Origin: Endozoicomonas numazuensis
GTDB lineage: Bacteria; Pseudomonadota; Gammaproteobacteria; Pseudomonadales; Endozoicomonadaceae
Direction: 5' to 3'
Length of the DNA stretch: 64,000 bases
NCBI RefSeq assembly: GCF_000722635.1
Contig: NZ_JOKH01000003.1
Span: 132,983 to 196,982, forward strand
In this document: in pieces, positions 7,445 to 15,872 of the stretch
Layout: each line of letters opens with the position of its first letter
How positions within the stretch are numbered: the first letter of the stretch is position 1
Made by a program: the position numbers and the translations under genes
Notes under the pieces: generated by a model
Database searches by the model: none
What the model was told of the DNA's origin: nothing
What the model saw: only the letters and a program-made list of their open reading frames with translations

Positions 7445-8578
7445 TGTGTCAGGATAGATGTCGCCACTTTTGATCCATGACTCTCAACAACTGAGAGCTG
7501 ACTGAAAGAGGCTGTAATGGCTCGTTACTCCAAAGAAATGAAAGCAGCAATCATCCAGAAAATGATGCCGCCCAATAATGTGCCAGTTTCCCAGTTGAAA
7601 AAAGACACAGGTATCACCGATGCCACCCTGTATACTTGGCGCAAACAGGCAAGAGTTCAGCCCGGAGATGGCAAAAATCCTGATCAGTGGTCAGCTGAAG
7701 ACAAATTCGCGGTTCTGATGGAAACCGCGACCATGAATACTACCGAGCTGTCTGAATATTGCCGCAAAAAAGGGCTGTATCCAGAAGAACTTCAGCAATG
7801 GAAGTCAGACTGTATCACTGGAAGCTCAAAGCCCGCTGAATCCAGGCAGGCTCAGGCAGCTTCCCAACGCAGTGACAAAAAGCGCATCCAAAAATTAGAA
7901 AGAGAGCTCAAGCGCAAGGACAAAGCTCTCGCTGAAACTGCGGCTCTGCTGGTACTGTCAAAAAAAGCCGAGGCGATCTGGGGGGAGCGCGAGGACGACT
8001 GATTCCTCTCCCGGATCGCAAGGAAGCTGTAGCACTGATTGAAGAGGCGGTGGCTAACGGCGCCCGTAAGGCAGAGGCCTGCTCTGTCCTTAACCTGTCA
8101 GTGCGCACAGTTCAGCGCTGGGTACACAATGAAGAAGGCGTCAGGATGGATCAGCGAAAAGGCGCTGACCGTCCAGTGCCTTCCAACGAATTAACGAAAG
8201 AGGAACGCACCAGGATTATTGAGATCTGTAACAGCGAACGCTTTAAAAGCCAGCCTCCCAGCCAGATTGTGCCAACACTGACGGATGAGGGCGTTTACCT
8301 GGGTTCGGAAGCCTCGTTCTATCGAGTACTGAAAGTAGACGGCCAACAGCATCATCGAGGTCGCAGCCAGAAGCCGGTCAGGAGAACGCCCACATCCCAT
8401 TGTGCGACAAAGCCGAATCAGCTGTGGTCATGGGATATCACGTACCTGAACTCGTCGATTCGGGGTCAGTATTATTACCTTTATCTGGTCATGGACGTTT
8501 ACAGCCGGATGATCGTGGCTTGGAAAGTTCATAAGGAGGAGTCGGCAGAGCATGCGGCTCGGATGACCCAGAAGGCCT
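7445..8578 (+). mobile_element. IS3-family element, right end missing
   Basis: Left terminus TGTGTCAGGATAGATGTCGCCA at 7445, homologous to the terminus at 3990. Contains full orfA and about the first 190 codons of orfB; sequence related to IS stops near 8578, where an unrelated membrane-protein frame takes over. No right inverted repeat is visible, so this is a truncated copy that marks the right border of the cassette array. Confidence 0.8.
7517..8002 (+). CDS. IS3-family OrfA transposase subunit
   Basis: A 161-residue OrfA: helix-turn-helix in residues 1-45 (TGITDATLYTWRKQ) and a C-terminal leucine-zipper-like coiled coil (RIQKLERELKRKDKALAE). A seven-A slippery run (GTCAAAAAAAGCC, about 7950) near the end fits the -1 frameshift used by IS3 elements to make OrfAB. 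It is a close relative of the OrfA at 3425-3922. Confidence 0.88.
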   Translation: MARYSKEMKAAIIQKMMPPNNVPVSQLKKDTGITDATLYTWRKQARVQPGDGKNPDQWSAEDKFAVLMETATMNTTELSEYCRKKGLYPEELQQWKSDCITGSSKPAESRQAQAASQRSDKKRIQKLERELKRKDKALAETAALLVLSKKAEAIWGEREDD

Positions 8579-8582
8579 GTTG
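7999..8582 (+). pseudogene. IS3-family OrfB, C-terminally truncated
   Basis: The frame overlaps the OrfA stop and continues with a second HTH (LNLSVRTVQRWVHNEEG), the HTH_21 region, and the start of the rve integrase domain (NQLWSWDITYLNSSIRGQYY, LVMDVYSRMIVAWKV). After ARMTQKAC it runs into unrelated sequence, losing the second Asp and the Glu of the DDE triad. Non-functional. Confidence 0.85.
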
Positions 8583-8620
8583 CCAATTTCTTTATTACAC
8601 TGCTATTTGCTTATATTTTC

Positions 8621-8863
8621 ATGGGCATCCAATCTGTCATTTCCATCGTAATCATGGAATATTTTGTCATCCCATACACTAATAATTTTCTGATTATTGC
8701 TTCTTCCGGAGCGTTACTGGGCTTTCTTATCACTGGCTTTGGGGCTAGTGAATTACTGGAACTTGGCCTGCTGGGTGCCTCCTTTGGGTTTAGTGTTTCT
8801 GTTATTCTTTATTCCTCAATTAATGGTAGAAAGCACATTAAAAATACGATTCAAAACCAATAA
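8621..8863 (+). CDS. Small membrane protein, probably missing its N-terminus
   Basis: Eighty residues with two or three hydrophobic helices and a Lys-rich end. The same frame is open upstream to about 8579 and reads as another hydrophobic stretch (ANFFITLLFAYIF), which suggests the ATG at 8621 is internal and that the true 5' end was lost at the IS junction. No ribosome site is obvious before 8621. Family not recognised. Confidence 0.5.
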   Translation: MGIQSVISIVIMEYFVIPYTNNFLIIASSGALLGFLITGFGASELLELGLLGASFGFSVSVILYSSINGRKHIKNTIQNQ

Positions 8864-9044
8864 AAATACGTTATGACATGCAGCCTGCTTTTCAGGTTTC
8901 TTTTTGCTTTTTCGATCTCTGGACAACCCAATGTCTATTCCATTAAGTTAAAGGATATTCATTAGGGGAATTCAGGGAAGCATGGATGCCTGCTAGCAGC
9001 CTCTTTACCTCCTGCTCCGGAGGAAGAATGATAAGAGCCTTCAC

Positions 9045-9503
9045 GTGCCTTGCAGTCCTGCTTCTCATCCACATTCCACCCTCTTCCGCTTACTTCTGGA
9101 AGCCGACCCCTCTGAAGAATGTATACAGAAATACCTGAAAGATTCATGGTGCTATGCAGCACTTGAAGACGACACGGTCATTGGTATTTGTGTTGTAAAG
9201 CCCGAGAACAACAAACTGGCTGAACTGTTTAATATTGCTGTGAGTCCAGATTGTCAGGCCAAGGGAACTGGCTCCAAGCTCCTGAAGTTCACCTTGGACT
9301 CACTCAAAAACAAGGGAGTTCAAAGAGTCGAACTGGGTACAGGTACTTTTGGATATCAGCTGGCTTTTTATCAGCGGCAGGGCTTCAGGGTCGACTCTAT
9401 CCGTAAAAACTTCTTTCTTGATCATTATGTTGAGCCCATTTTTGAACAGGGTATCCAACATAAAGACATGCTCCGGCTGGTTTGTGATCTAACTGTAGAA
9501 TGA
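9045..9503 (+). CDS. GNAT-family N-acetyltransferase
   Basis: The core matches GNAT enzymes: ALEDDTVIGICVV (beta strands 2-3), LFNIAVSPDCQAKGTGSKLL (strand 4 and the Q/R-x-x-G-x-G/A acetyl-CoA loop) and LAFYQRQGFRVD (strand 6). The GTG start at 9045 gives an atypical N-terminus. A good ribosome site (GGAGGA, about 9018) precedes an ATG at 9028 in another frame whose first residues Met-Ile-Arg-Ala-Phe-Thr look like a GNAT start, so a one-base frameshift around 9045-9075 is possible. Substrate unknown. Confidence 0.75.
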   Translation: MPCSPASHPHSTLFRLLLEADPSEECIQKYLKDSWCYAALEDDTVIGICVVKPENNKLAELFNIAVSPDCQAKGTGSKLLKFTLDSLKNKGVQRVELGTGTFGYQLAFYQRQGFRVDSIRKNFFLDHYVEPIFEQGIQHKDMLRLVCDLTVE

Positions 9504-9592
9504 TCTTTTCGCTATAGTCGCTCAGGCAGTAGCAGGACTGTCGAAAAAAATGATAGGTTGCTCCAGGAGCCTAACATCAGGGATAAAACATC

Positions 9593-9955
9593 ATGCCTGT
9601 ATTCACTAAAAAAATAAGACCTTACGTCGAGCAAGAGCTTGATCAATATCGTGCACTCATGCGCGAGGCCAAACCTGCTGAGGCTTTCAAACATCTGGAA
9701 AATGCTCACGTCCTGGGACAGGAATCCACCTGGCTTCATGTCAAAGTCCACTGGATCATGATGCTTTGGGGGTTCCAGCAAAAAAGACCGGGTGAGTTCT
9801 TCGGCCAGATTTTTCGAATCTTCGGTGCTGCCGCAATGACTGCCATAGGCTTTGTTCCCAAAGGGAATACCGGTGGCAGTAATGTCAGTCCATTCAAGGT
9901 CATGCCCATTCGGCAGGAACATGAGCGCCTGATTGAGCAGGCCAAGGCTTCTTGA
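9593..9955 (+). CDS. DUF3703-family protein
   Basis: A 120-residue soluble protein with the features I associate with DUF3703: an Arg/Glu-rich first helix, AFKHLENAHVLGQES and HVKVHWIMMLWGFQQ, then IFRIFGAAAMTAIGFVPKGNTGG near the end. The family's biochemical role is not established. Its own weak ribosome site lies before the ATG at 9593. It sits between a GNAT and a GST-like gene on the same strand, suggesting a small stress-related cluster. Confidence 0.7.
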   Translation: MPVFTKKIRPYVEQELDQYRALMREAKPAEAFKHLENAHVLGQESTWLHVKVHWIMMLWGFQQKRPGEFFGQIFRIFGAAAMTAIGFVPKGNTGGSNVSPFKVMPIRQEHERLIEQAKAS

Positions 9956-10001
9956 GTCATTCATAAAATATTATAAAAATCTGTATGGAGTGCGTCAGAA
10001 C

Positions 10002-10607
10002 ATGAAAATTTATGGCGATATTCAGTCCGGCAACTGCTACAAGATCAAACTGCTGGCTGCTCTGCTCGACCTGAATCATGAGTGGGTCGATATTGATATT
10101 CTGAACAATGAAACCCAGAGCCCAGGCTTTCTTAGCAAAAACCCTAACGGGAAGATTCCTCTATTAGAGCTTGATGATGGTCGCTGCCTCTGGGAGTCCA
10201 ATGCCATCCTTAATTACCTGGCCCAGGACTCTGAGCTGCTTCCTGCGGATCCTTTTTTAGAGGCCAAAATCCAGCAATGGCAGTTTTTTGAACAATACAG
10301 TCATGAGCCCTACATTGCTGTGGCCCGGTTCATCAATAAATACCTGGGAATGCCTGAGCATCGACGCAATGAGTTTGAAAGTAAGCAGGAAGGTGGCCAC
10401 AAGGCGCTTAAAGTCATGGAACAGCAACTGTTAAAAAGCCCTTTTCTGGTGGGAGATCAACTGACAACAGCTGATTTATCCCTGTTCGGGTACACGCATG
10501 TTGCTCATGAAGGGGGTTTTGACCTGTCACTGTACCCCGGTATCCAGAACTGGATAGAACATATTCATGCTTTACCGGGCTTTGTTTCCATGCAAGCTGA
10601 CAGCTGA
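10002..10607 (+). CDS. Glutathione S-transferase family protein
   Basis: The ATG at 10002 gives a canonical thioredoxin-like N-domain: MKIYGDIQSGNCYKIKLLAA, then NPNGKIPLLELDDG with the cis-Pro and the ESNAILNYLA glutathione-binding Glu-Ser pair. The helical C-domain follows (LTTADLSLFGYTHVAHEG). The active-site position is Ser/Asn-type rather than Tyr, as in bacterial YfcG/beta-like enzymes. Conjugation or disulfide reduction with glutathione is likely; the true substrate is unknown. The ABM-like gene follows after 23 bases, probably co-transcribed. Confidence 0.88.
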   Translation: MKIYGDIQSGNCYKIKLLAALLDLNHEWVDIDILNNETQSPGFLSKNPNGKIPLLELDDGRCLWESNAILNYLAQDSELLPADPFLEAKIQQWQFFEQYSHEPYIAVARFINKYLGMPEHRRNEFESKQEGGHKALKVMEQQLLKSPFLVGDQLTTADLSLFGYTHVAHEGGFDLSLYPGIQNWIEHIHALPGFVSMQADS

Positions 10608-10630
10608 TATCTCGTCATATCAGACAAGGA

Positions 10631-10924
10631 ATGCCTATGTACGCTGTGATTTTCAGAGCCACTCTTAAAAAGCTGGATCAGGAATACACTCAAAAGGCTC
10701 AGCGAATGCGTGAGCTGGCTTTAAACGAGTATGGCTGTATTGAATTTATTGCCAATACTGAAGGTGATCAGGAACTGGCTATTTCTTACTGGCCAGACAA
10801 GGAGAGTATCCGGGCCTGGAAAAATAATCCGGAGCATCTCTCTGCTCAACAAAAAGGAAAAACACTCTGGTATCAGGATTATCAGGTAGAAATTGTTGAA
10901 GTCCTTCACAAATACCAAGGTTAA
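10631..10924 (+). CDS. Antibiotic biosynthesis monooxygenase (ABM)-like protein
   Basis: A 97-residue dimeric alpha-beta barrel type protein: MYAVIFRATL start strand, helix with MRELALNEYGCIEFIA, strand ELAISYWPDKESIRAWK with the HLSAQQKG segment. This is the pattern of ABM/YgiN-like proteins that often act as quinol monooxygenases or small-molecule binding folds. The ATG at 10637 is an alternative start. Likely translationally linked to the GST-like gene. Confidence 0.8.
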   Translation: MPMYAVIFRATLKKLDQEYTQKAQRMRELALNEYGCIEFIANTEGDQELAISYWPDKESIRAWKNNPEHLSAQQKGKTLWYQDYQVEIVEVLHKYQG

Positions 10925-11013
10925 GCTTAGACACCGCACTGCCTCTGGATTGTAAAGACTCATTCAAACCGATACGATGATCTATTGGGAATCTGGCACC
11001 AGGGAGAAGGGTC

Positions 11014-11499
11014 TTGCTCACGCCGGTCAAACTGACTGTTTATTTCATTCTGATTTTTTTCTTATCAGGATGTGGCAGCGCTTCAAAAAAAATCACCCAA
11101 CAGGACTTTGATCGAGCCAGTACCCACTGTCAGTCTCAGTGGCAGGTGGACCGGGACGAACAACACCCCCAATGGTTCACCCGCTGGCTGACCTGCAAAT
11201 CTGAACACACCATGCCTCTGGAATTGCAAGCCTACCCACACAAAGAAAAAGAGATCCGGCAAATGTACAGCCGCCTGATGCGAATGGGGGCCGCTGTTGA
11301 CGAAGGACGCTCAAGGGTTAAACCGGTTTATGATGAGTGGGAAAAAATGCTAAGAAACATGGGTATTTTCAATGCTGCCTGTGTGAGAAACAGGGACGGT
11401 TCCCGTCATTGCATGCCTGCTGGAGATTCGGTTCTTTTTGTTAAAACCGAAGAAGGACGAATCATTTCTGTCAGTGATCTGGTCGAGACAGAGAACTAA
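11014..11499 (+). CDS. Lipoprotein of unknown function
   Basis: A TTG start at 11014 is supported by the strong ribosome site AGGGAGAAGG (11001-11010). The signal peptide ends in a lipobox (FFLSGCGS, lipid-modified Cys at residue 20), so the protein should be anchored to the inner or outer membrane facing the periplasm. The mature part has six cysteines (Cys39 and others) and no recognised domain. Confidence 0.75.
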   Translation: MLTPVKLTVYFILIFFLSGCGSASKKITQQDFDRASTHCQSQWQVDRDEQHPQWFTRWLTCKSEHTMPLELQAYPHKEKEIRQMYSRLMRMGAAVDEGRSRVKPVYDEWEKMLRNMGIFNAACVRNRDGSRHCMPAGDSVLFVKTEEGRIISVSDLVETEN

Positions 11500-11666
11500 A
11501 GACAGTCCAGAATACAGTGCAACAAGGCCAGCCTTCTGGCTTGTTCTACCCTCTTCACTCGGTACACCACTCGCCCTTAAATTTCATCCCTCCTCTGAAT
11601 CTTTCTCTACTGGTCAAACGTCCTTATATTCAAAACTCTCTGAAAAGCCCAAGGCAAGAATAAAGC

Positions 11667-12245
11667 ATGAACATTGCCATTTACCTATACGACAATGCTG
11701 AAATATTGGACTTTTCCGGTCCTTTCGAAGTATTTTCAACGGCCAGCCGGATCTGTGAAGGCGGAGCGCCTTTCAATGTCTTTCTGGTGGGGGAAACCGG
11801 AGAAACAGTTTCTGCCCGTGCCGGATTCAGCGTGAATCCTGATTATGGTTTTTACAACCACCCTCCTATCGACCTGCTGATGGTAGTGGGTGGCGTTCAC
11901 CATGCTGAACTGAAAAAACCTCAAATGCTGGAATGGATACGGACCTCTTCAGCCTCTGCAAAAATGACCGTATCAGTCTGTACAGGGGCTTTTATTCTGG
12001 CAGCAGCGGGGATTCTGACAGATCAGAAGGTCACCACCCATTGGGAAGATATTCCAGAGCTCAAACAACAGTTTCCTGAACTGAATGTGGTCTCAGACCA
12101 ACGATGGGTTCAAGAGGGTTCCGTCGTCACATCTGCAGGCATTACCGCCGGGATCGATATGAGCCTTTCTCTGGTCAGTTTGCTGCACAGCCAGGCGCTT
12201 GCTGAGAAAACAGCAAGACAGATGGATTTTGTCTGGAATCCATAA
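11667..12245 (+). CDS. DJ-1/PfpI family protein
   Basis: A 192-residue class I glutamine-amidotransferase-like fold: DFSGPFEVFSTA at the N-terminus with the conserved Glu, and the nucleophile elbow SVCTGAFILAAAG (Cys about 111) followed by the TTHW motif and AGITAGIDMSL. This arrangement is as in isonitrile hydratase and the N-terminal half of GATase-like AraC regulators; no AraC DNA-binding domain follows, so it is a stand-alone enzyme or chaperone. Confidence 0.85.
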   Translation: MNIAIYLYDNAEILDFSGPFEVFSTASRICEGGAPFNVFLVGETGETVSARAGFSVNPDYGFYNHPPIDLLMVVGGVHHAELKKPQMLEWIRTSSASAKMTVSVCTGAFILAAAGILTDQKVTTHWEDIPELKQQFPELNVVSDQRWVQEGSVVTSAGITAGIDMSLSLVSLLHSQALAEKTARQMDFVWNP

Positions 12246-12312
12246 ACAGCCATGAGCGGGAAATGCGGCTCACCCTGAAATATAAAAATGGCTAGAGGGT
12301 ATGATTAACATG

Positions 12313-12342
12313 AGGAGCCTGTCTGTTCGTAATCAGGCTCCT
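12313..12342. terminator. Hairpin between convergent genes
   Basis: AGGAGCCTG and CAGGCTCCT (9-bp stem, 12-base loop) lie between the ends of the DJ-1-like gene (+) and the GntR regulator (-). There is no clear U-run on either side, so it may act weakly in both directions. Confidence 0.45.
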
Positions 12343-13150
12343 AGCCCACCTTAACCTCAAACTGGAATTTGTAATAATCGCTCCGGCAAACCGCAGATCC
12401 GTATTCAATAATACGGCCATCCTGCCGGCGACTGAGCAACCCTACTTTCATCAGAGGGATGCTCCTTGGAATTTCAAGCATGGCCGCTTCTTCTGAGTCG
12501 GGCATATAAATGCTCAGATCATACTGCTGTTTATCCGGAATAATTCCGCACTCTTTCCAAAAAGCATACAGTGAACCTTCCAGCAGATCAGGCCGAGGGA
12601 GATACTCTTCTGGAATAAACAGTGTTTCGATAGAAACAGGGATCTGATCCAGTAATCGTACCCGCTTTATTTTTGCTACGGACTCATCCGCTTTCGACAG
12701 TTCCAGCTTCAGGGTTAACGTCTCGTTCGCATTGACCAGTTCGCGCACTAACCACCGGTTACTGACAACTCCCTTGTGTTGAAGCTGTGATGAAAACCCT
12801 CCTCCGGCCAGGTTGTATAACACCGGCTGATTAACCTGATTACCCCGCCCCTGCTTTTTGACCAGCAAACCAATGTCTTTTAGTTCAGCCAACGCCTTCA
12901 CGACGGTCACCCGGGAAATACCCAGTACATCAGACATCAGACGTTCTGAAGGAAGAGTATTACCATGAGTCAGCATCTTACTGTCGACCGCTGACTGAAT
13001 AGCATTTTGCAACTTCAGATACAGCGGGGCTGGCTCTTGTTGGTACATTTGGTCTTTCAGATAACTTAGGAGACGCTGGCTCAATAGATTCACCTGATTT
13101 TTTAATGCTGGAAAAAGGCCGACAGATTCTATCAAATGTTTTGATTTCAA
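12341..13150 (-). CDS. GntR/HutC-family transcriptional regulator (YegW-like context)
   Basis: A 269-residue protein with an N-terminal winged helix (PLYLKLQNAIQSAV, LPSERLMSDVLGISRVTVVK, about residues 40-100) and a C-terminal UTRA ligand-binding domain (VAKIKRVRLLDQIPVSIETL, PLMKVGLLSRRQDGRIIEYG). It is divergent from the ADP-ribosylglycohydrolase, NCS1 permease and PfkB kinase genes and most likely controls them in response to a nucleoside-like ligand. The first 39 residues are an unusual extension before the HTH. Confidence 0.88.
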   Translation of the reverse strand: MKSKHLIESVGLFPALKNQVNLLSQRLLSYLKDQMYQQEPAPLYLKLQNAIQSAVDSKMLTHGNTLPSERLMSDVLGISRVTVVKALAELKDIGLLVKKQGRGNQVNQPVLYNLAGGGFSSQLQHKGVVSNRWLVRELVNANETLTLKLELSKADESVAKIKRVRLLDQIPVSIETLFIPEEYLPRPDLLEGSLYAFWKECGIIPDKQQYDLSIYMPDSEEAAMLEIPRSIPLMKVGLLSRRQDGRIIEYGSAVCRSDYYKFQFEVKVG

Positions 13151-13215
13151 TCATTTTGGAGTGATATTGGTATTTAACTGGACTTGTTTTGGACTTATCA
13201 TGATAGAAACTGTTC

Positions 13216-13343
13216 TATACCCATTGGATTTCAAGATGCTACTAGGCGACAAGTGAGCGAAGCCCTGTGAGCCTACAAGTAGTAGGTGATCAGGGTGAGC
13301 GTACGCTGGCAACAACGTAGCATCTTGAAAGGCGATGGGTATA
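13216..13343. repeat. 128-bp inverted-repeat element, copy 1
   Basis: Starts TATACCCATTGGATTTCAAG and ends with the near-complement ...TTGAAAGGCGATGGGTATA, giving imperfect terminal inverted repeats of about 27 bp. A copy of the same length, differing at only a few positions, lies at 27358-27485. It has no coding capacity and looks like a MITE or REP-type element. It fills the regulatory region between the GntR gene and the operon at 13368. Confidence 0.85.
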
Positions 13344-13367
13344 ACAAGCATTATTAAGAGGTAGTTT

Positions 13368-14384
13368 GTGAGCAAGGAACCAGAAGTGAATCCTGTCAGA
13401 AACCGGATTCTTGGGTGCCTCTATGGCCAGGCCATCGGGGATTCCATGGGAATGCCGTCTGAATTATGGCCACGCAGCCGCGTTCAGAGTCACTTTGAAT
13501 GGATTTCTGATTTCCTTGCCGGACCGGAAGAAAACATAGCGGCTAATGAATTCGAACGCGGGCAGTATACTGACGACACCAGTCAGTGTGTTGCCTTGAT
13601 GGATGCCATTATTGAATGCCAGGGGCAAGTTGAGCCCATGGTTGTAGCCCAACACATAATGAACTGGGCTCAGCGTATTAATGCTTTTGAAAAAAACATT
13701 CTGGGTCCTACCTCAAAAAATGCCTTGCTTGCTTTGCAGAACGGTACCCCTCTGGAAGAAATCGAAGCTAACGGTGTCACGAATGGCTCTGCCATGCGTG
13801 TTGCTCCTGTCGGTTGCTTAATGCCAACCCAGGATCAGGACAAATTTATTGAGACCGTCAGAAACTCCTGTCTACCTACTCATAAGTCAGACATTGCCAT
13901 AGCCGGCGCTACCGCTATTGCCTGGGCAATAAGCCGGGCCATTGAAGGGGCTACCTGGGAACAGATTAAGCTGGAAATCATCCCGTTAGCCAGTGATGTA
14001 CAACGTCGTTTTGAGTCCACTTTCAGCCCTCTGATTGGTAAGCGCATCTTGTATGCTCTGGCTATTGTTTATGGTCAGCAGGATGTTCATAAAGGCTTAG
14101 CCGATATTTACGACAATGTTGGTTCAGGCATGGATATGATTGAATCCATACCGGCTGCTTTGGCTCTGGTAGAACTGTCTTCAACTGAACCCACTCTGTG
14201 CGCCAAACTGGCGGCCAACCTGGGTGGAGATACTGACACCATTGGTGCTATGGCAACGGCTATCTGTGGAGCCTTGCATGGTCAGGAAGCTTTTGATCCA
14301 AAACATATCAGCCTGATTAATCAGGCAAATGACATTGACTTTGCGCCATATGCCGCCGCATTAACGGACTTCCGCTTTTCTTAA
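13368..14384 (+). CDS. ADP-ribosylglycohydrolase family protein (YegU-like)
   Basis: GTG start with AAGAGG upstream. The 338 residues show the family metal sites: GQAIGDSMGMPSE (N-terminal), FERGQYTDDTSQ with the Asp pair, and LGGDTDTIGAMATAICGALHG near the C-terminus, binding two Mg ions. Family members remove ADP-ribose from proteins or hydrolyse N-glycosidic bonds of nucleosides. In an operon with a nucleobase/nucleoside permease and a sugar kinase, hydrolysis of a nucleoside-like substrate is the more likely role. Confidence 0.9.
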   Translation: MSKEPEVNPVRNRILGCLYGQAIGDSMGMPSELWPRSRVQSHFEWISDFLAGPEENIAANEFERGQYTDDTSQCVALMDAIIECQGQVEPMVVAQHIMNWAQRINAFEKNILGPTSKNALLALQNGTPLEEIEANGVTNGSAMRVAPVGCLMPTQDQDKFIETVRNSCLPTHKSDIAIAGATAIAWAISRAIEGATWEQIKLEIIPLASDVQRRFESTFSPLIGKRILYALAIVYGQQDVHKGLADIYDNVGSGMDMIESIPAALALVELSSTEPTLCAKLAANLGGDTDTIGAMATAICGALHGQEAFDPKHISLINQANDIDFAPYAAALTDFRFS

Positions 14385-14438
14385 GCAACCTGAAGCAAAG
14401 AAAAACCTTTAACGGAAAAAACAAAACGGACATGCATC

Positions 14439-15872
14439 ATGAGTAGTATTGAGTCCACTGCCGGGATCCCTGAAGGCAGAACTTCCGGGGGAGAACCTTC
14501 CATCGATCAACTGGGTATTGCACTGGTACCCGAAAGCCAGCAGACCAAAAAGCCGGTTGAGCTGTTTTTTGTCTGGTGTGCTGCCAACATTGGTATCCTT
14601 GGCGTTGTCTATGGCGCTATCATCGTTTCATTCGGATTGTCGTTTATCCAGTCCGTTCTGGCGGCCGTTGTTGGTGTCGCGTCCTTTGCCCTGGTCGGTG
14701 TTTCAAGTATGGCCGGCAAGATTGGCCGAACCACCACTCTGACCCTCTCCCGCTCCAGCTTTGGCAAGCAGGGCAACATTGCCCCCACCTCATTCTGCTG
14801 GATCAACCTGATGGGCTGGGAAGCCGTTAATATCATCACCGGTACACTGACTGTAGTGGCCTTGTTGAGTGCAGTAGGCATTACAGAAAGTGTGGCCACA
14901 AAAGTCATTGCCCTGATTCTCTTTGGCGGCCTGACTGTAATAGTCAGTATGCTCGGACAGAACACCGTACTGTTGATGCAGAAGTGGATCACCCGAACCT
15001 TTGGCGCTATGACACTGTTTGTGGTGCTGTATCTTTTATCCACTGCTGACTGGCCTGCCATTTTAGCCCTGCCATCTGGCAACTGGCTTACCGGATTTCT
15101 GCCTGCAGTTTCCATTATTGCTGCGGGTACTGGCATTAGCTGGGCGATTGCAGGTGCAGACTACAGCCGTGACCAGGCCTCATCTTCCTCTAACCGCAGC
15201 ATTTTCAGTTCTGTCGTTGTGGGCGCCGGTTTACCACTGGTTTTGTTGATGCTGACCGGCATTCTACTGACCGCACAGATTCCAGACCTTGCTTCCCATG
15301 AAAACCCTATTTCGGCGATCGGCCAACTCCTTCCCACCTGGATGGCTATCCCTTATCTGGCCGCAGCGGTCGCAGGTATTGTCACTATTTCTGTACTGAG
15401 CCTTTATTCTGCCAGCCTTAACTTGTTGAGCATGGGCATCAAGCTCAAGCAGAGAACCGCTATTGCCCTGGACGCCACTTTGATTCTTGGCATTGCCCTC
15501 TATGTGCTGTTTGTTTCCGGCGATTTCCTGGGCCCCTTCATTGCTTTTCTGGTGTTCTGTGGTGTCTTCCTGGCGGCCTGGGCGGCCATCTTTATCTCCG
15601 ACTTCTTCAGTTACCATCGTCACCGTGGGTATTCAGAGCAAGAACTGTTTGGTGAGACGGGTACCATTTTGCCCACATTAACTTGCTGGATCGCAGGTGC
15701 ACTATCAGGCCTGATGGTCACCAAAACCGGCTTTATTGACGGGCCTTTTGCAGTGGGTATCTTTGCAGACTCCAGCCTCGGACTTTTTGTTTCTTTCGGT
15801 GTCAGCCTGTTGATGTACAACCTGTACAACAAAGCATTACGCCCACAGCAGGAGTCTGTATGTTTGAGCTGA
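14439..15872 (+). CDS. NCS1-family nucleobase/cytosine permease-like transporter
   Basis: A 477-residue inner-membrane protein with about 12 hydrophobic helices. NCS1 hallmarks are present: ELFFVWCAANIGILGVVYG in helix 1, RSSFGKQGNIAPT after helix 2, GWEAVNIITG in helix 3 and the AGADYSRDQ loop after helix 6. Probably imports a purine, pyrimidine or nucleoside by cation symport. Start ATG at 14439; ends 13 bases into the PfkB gene, so the two are translationally coupled. Confidence 0.9.
   Translation: MSSIESTAGIPEGRTSGGEPSIDQLGIALVPESQQTKKPVELFFVWCAANIGILGVVYGAIIVSFGLSFIQSVLAAVVGVASFALVGVSSMAGKIGRTTTLTLSRSSFGKQGNIAPTSFCWINLMGWEAVNIITGTLTVVALLSAVGITESVATKVIALILFGGLTVIVSMLGQNTVLLMQKWITRTFGAMTLFVVLYLLSTADWPAILALPSGNWLTGFLPAVSIIAAGTGISWAIAGADYSRDQASSSSNRSIFSSVVVGAGLPLVLLMLTGILLTAQIPDLASHENPISAIGQLLPTWMAIPYLAAAVAGIVTISVLSLYSASLNLLSMGIKLKQRTAIALDATLILGIALYVLFVSGDFLGPFIAFLVFCGVFLAAWAAIFISDFFSYHRHRGYSEQELFGETGTILPTLTCWIAGALSGLMVTKTGFIDGPFAVGIFADSSLGLFVSFGVSLLMYNLYNKALRPQQESVCLS

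Noticed and set aside
14609..15136. Minus-strand ORF of 175 codons
   Set aside because: Antisense to the NCS1 permease; no start signals.
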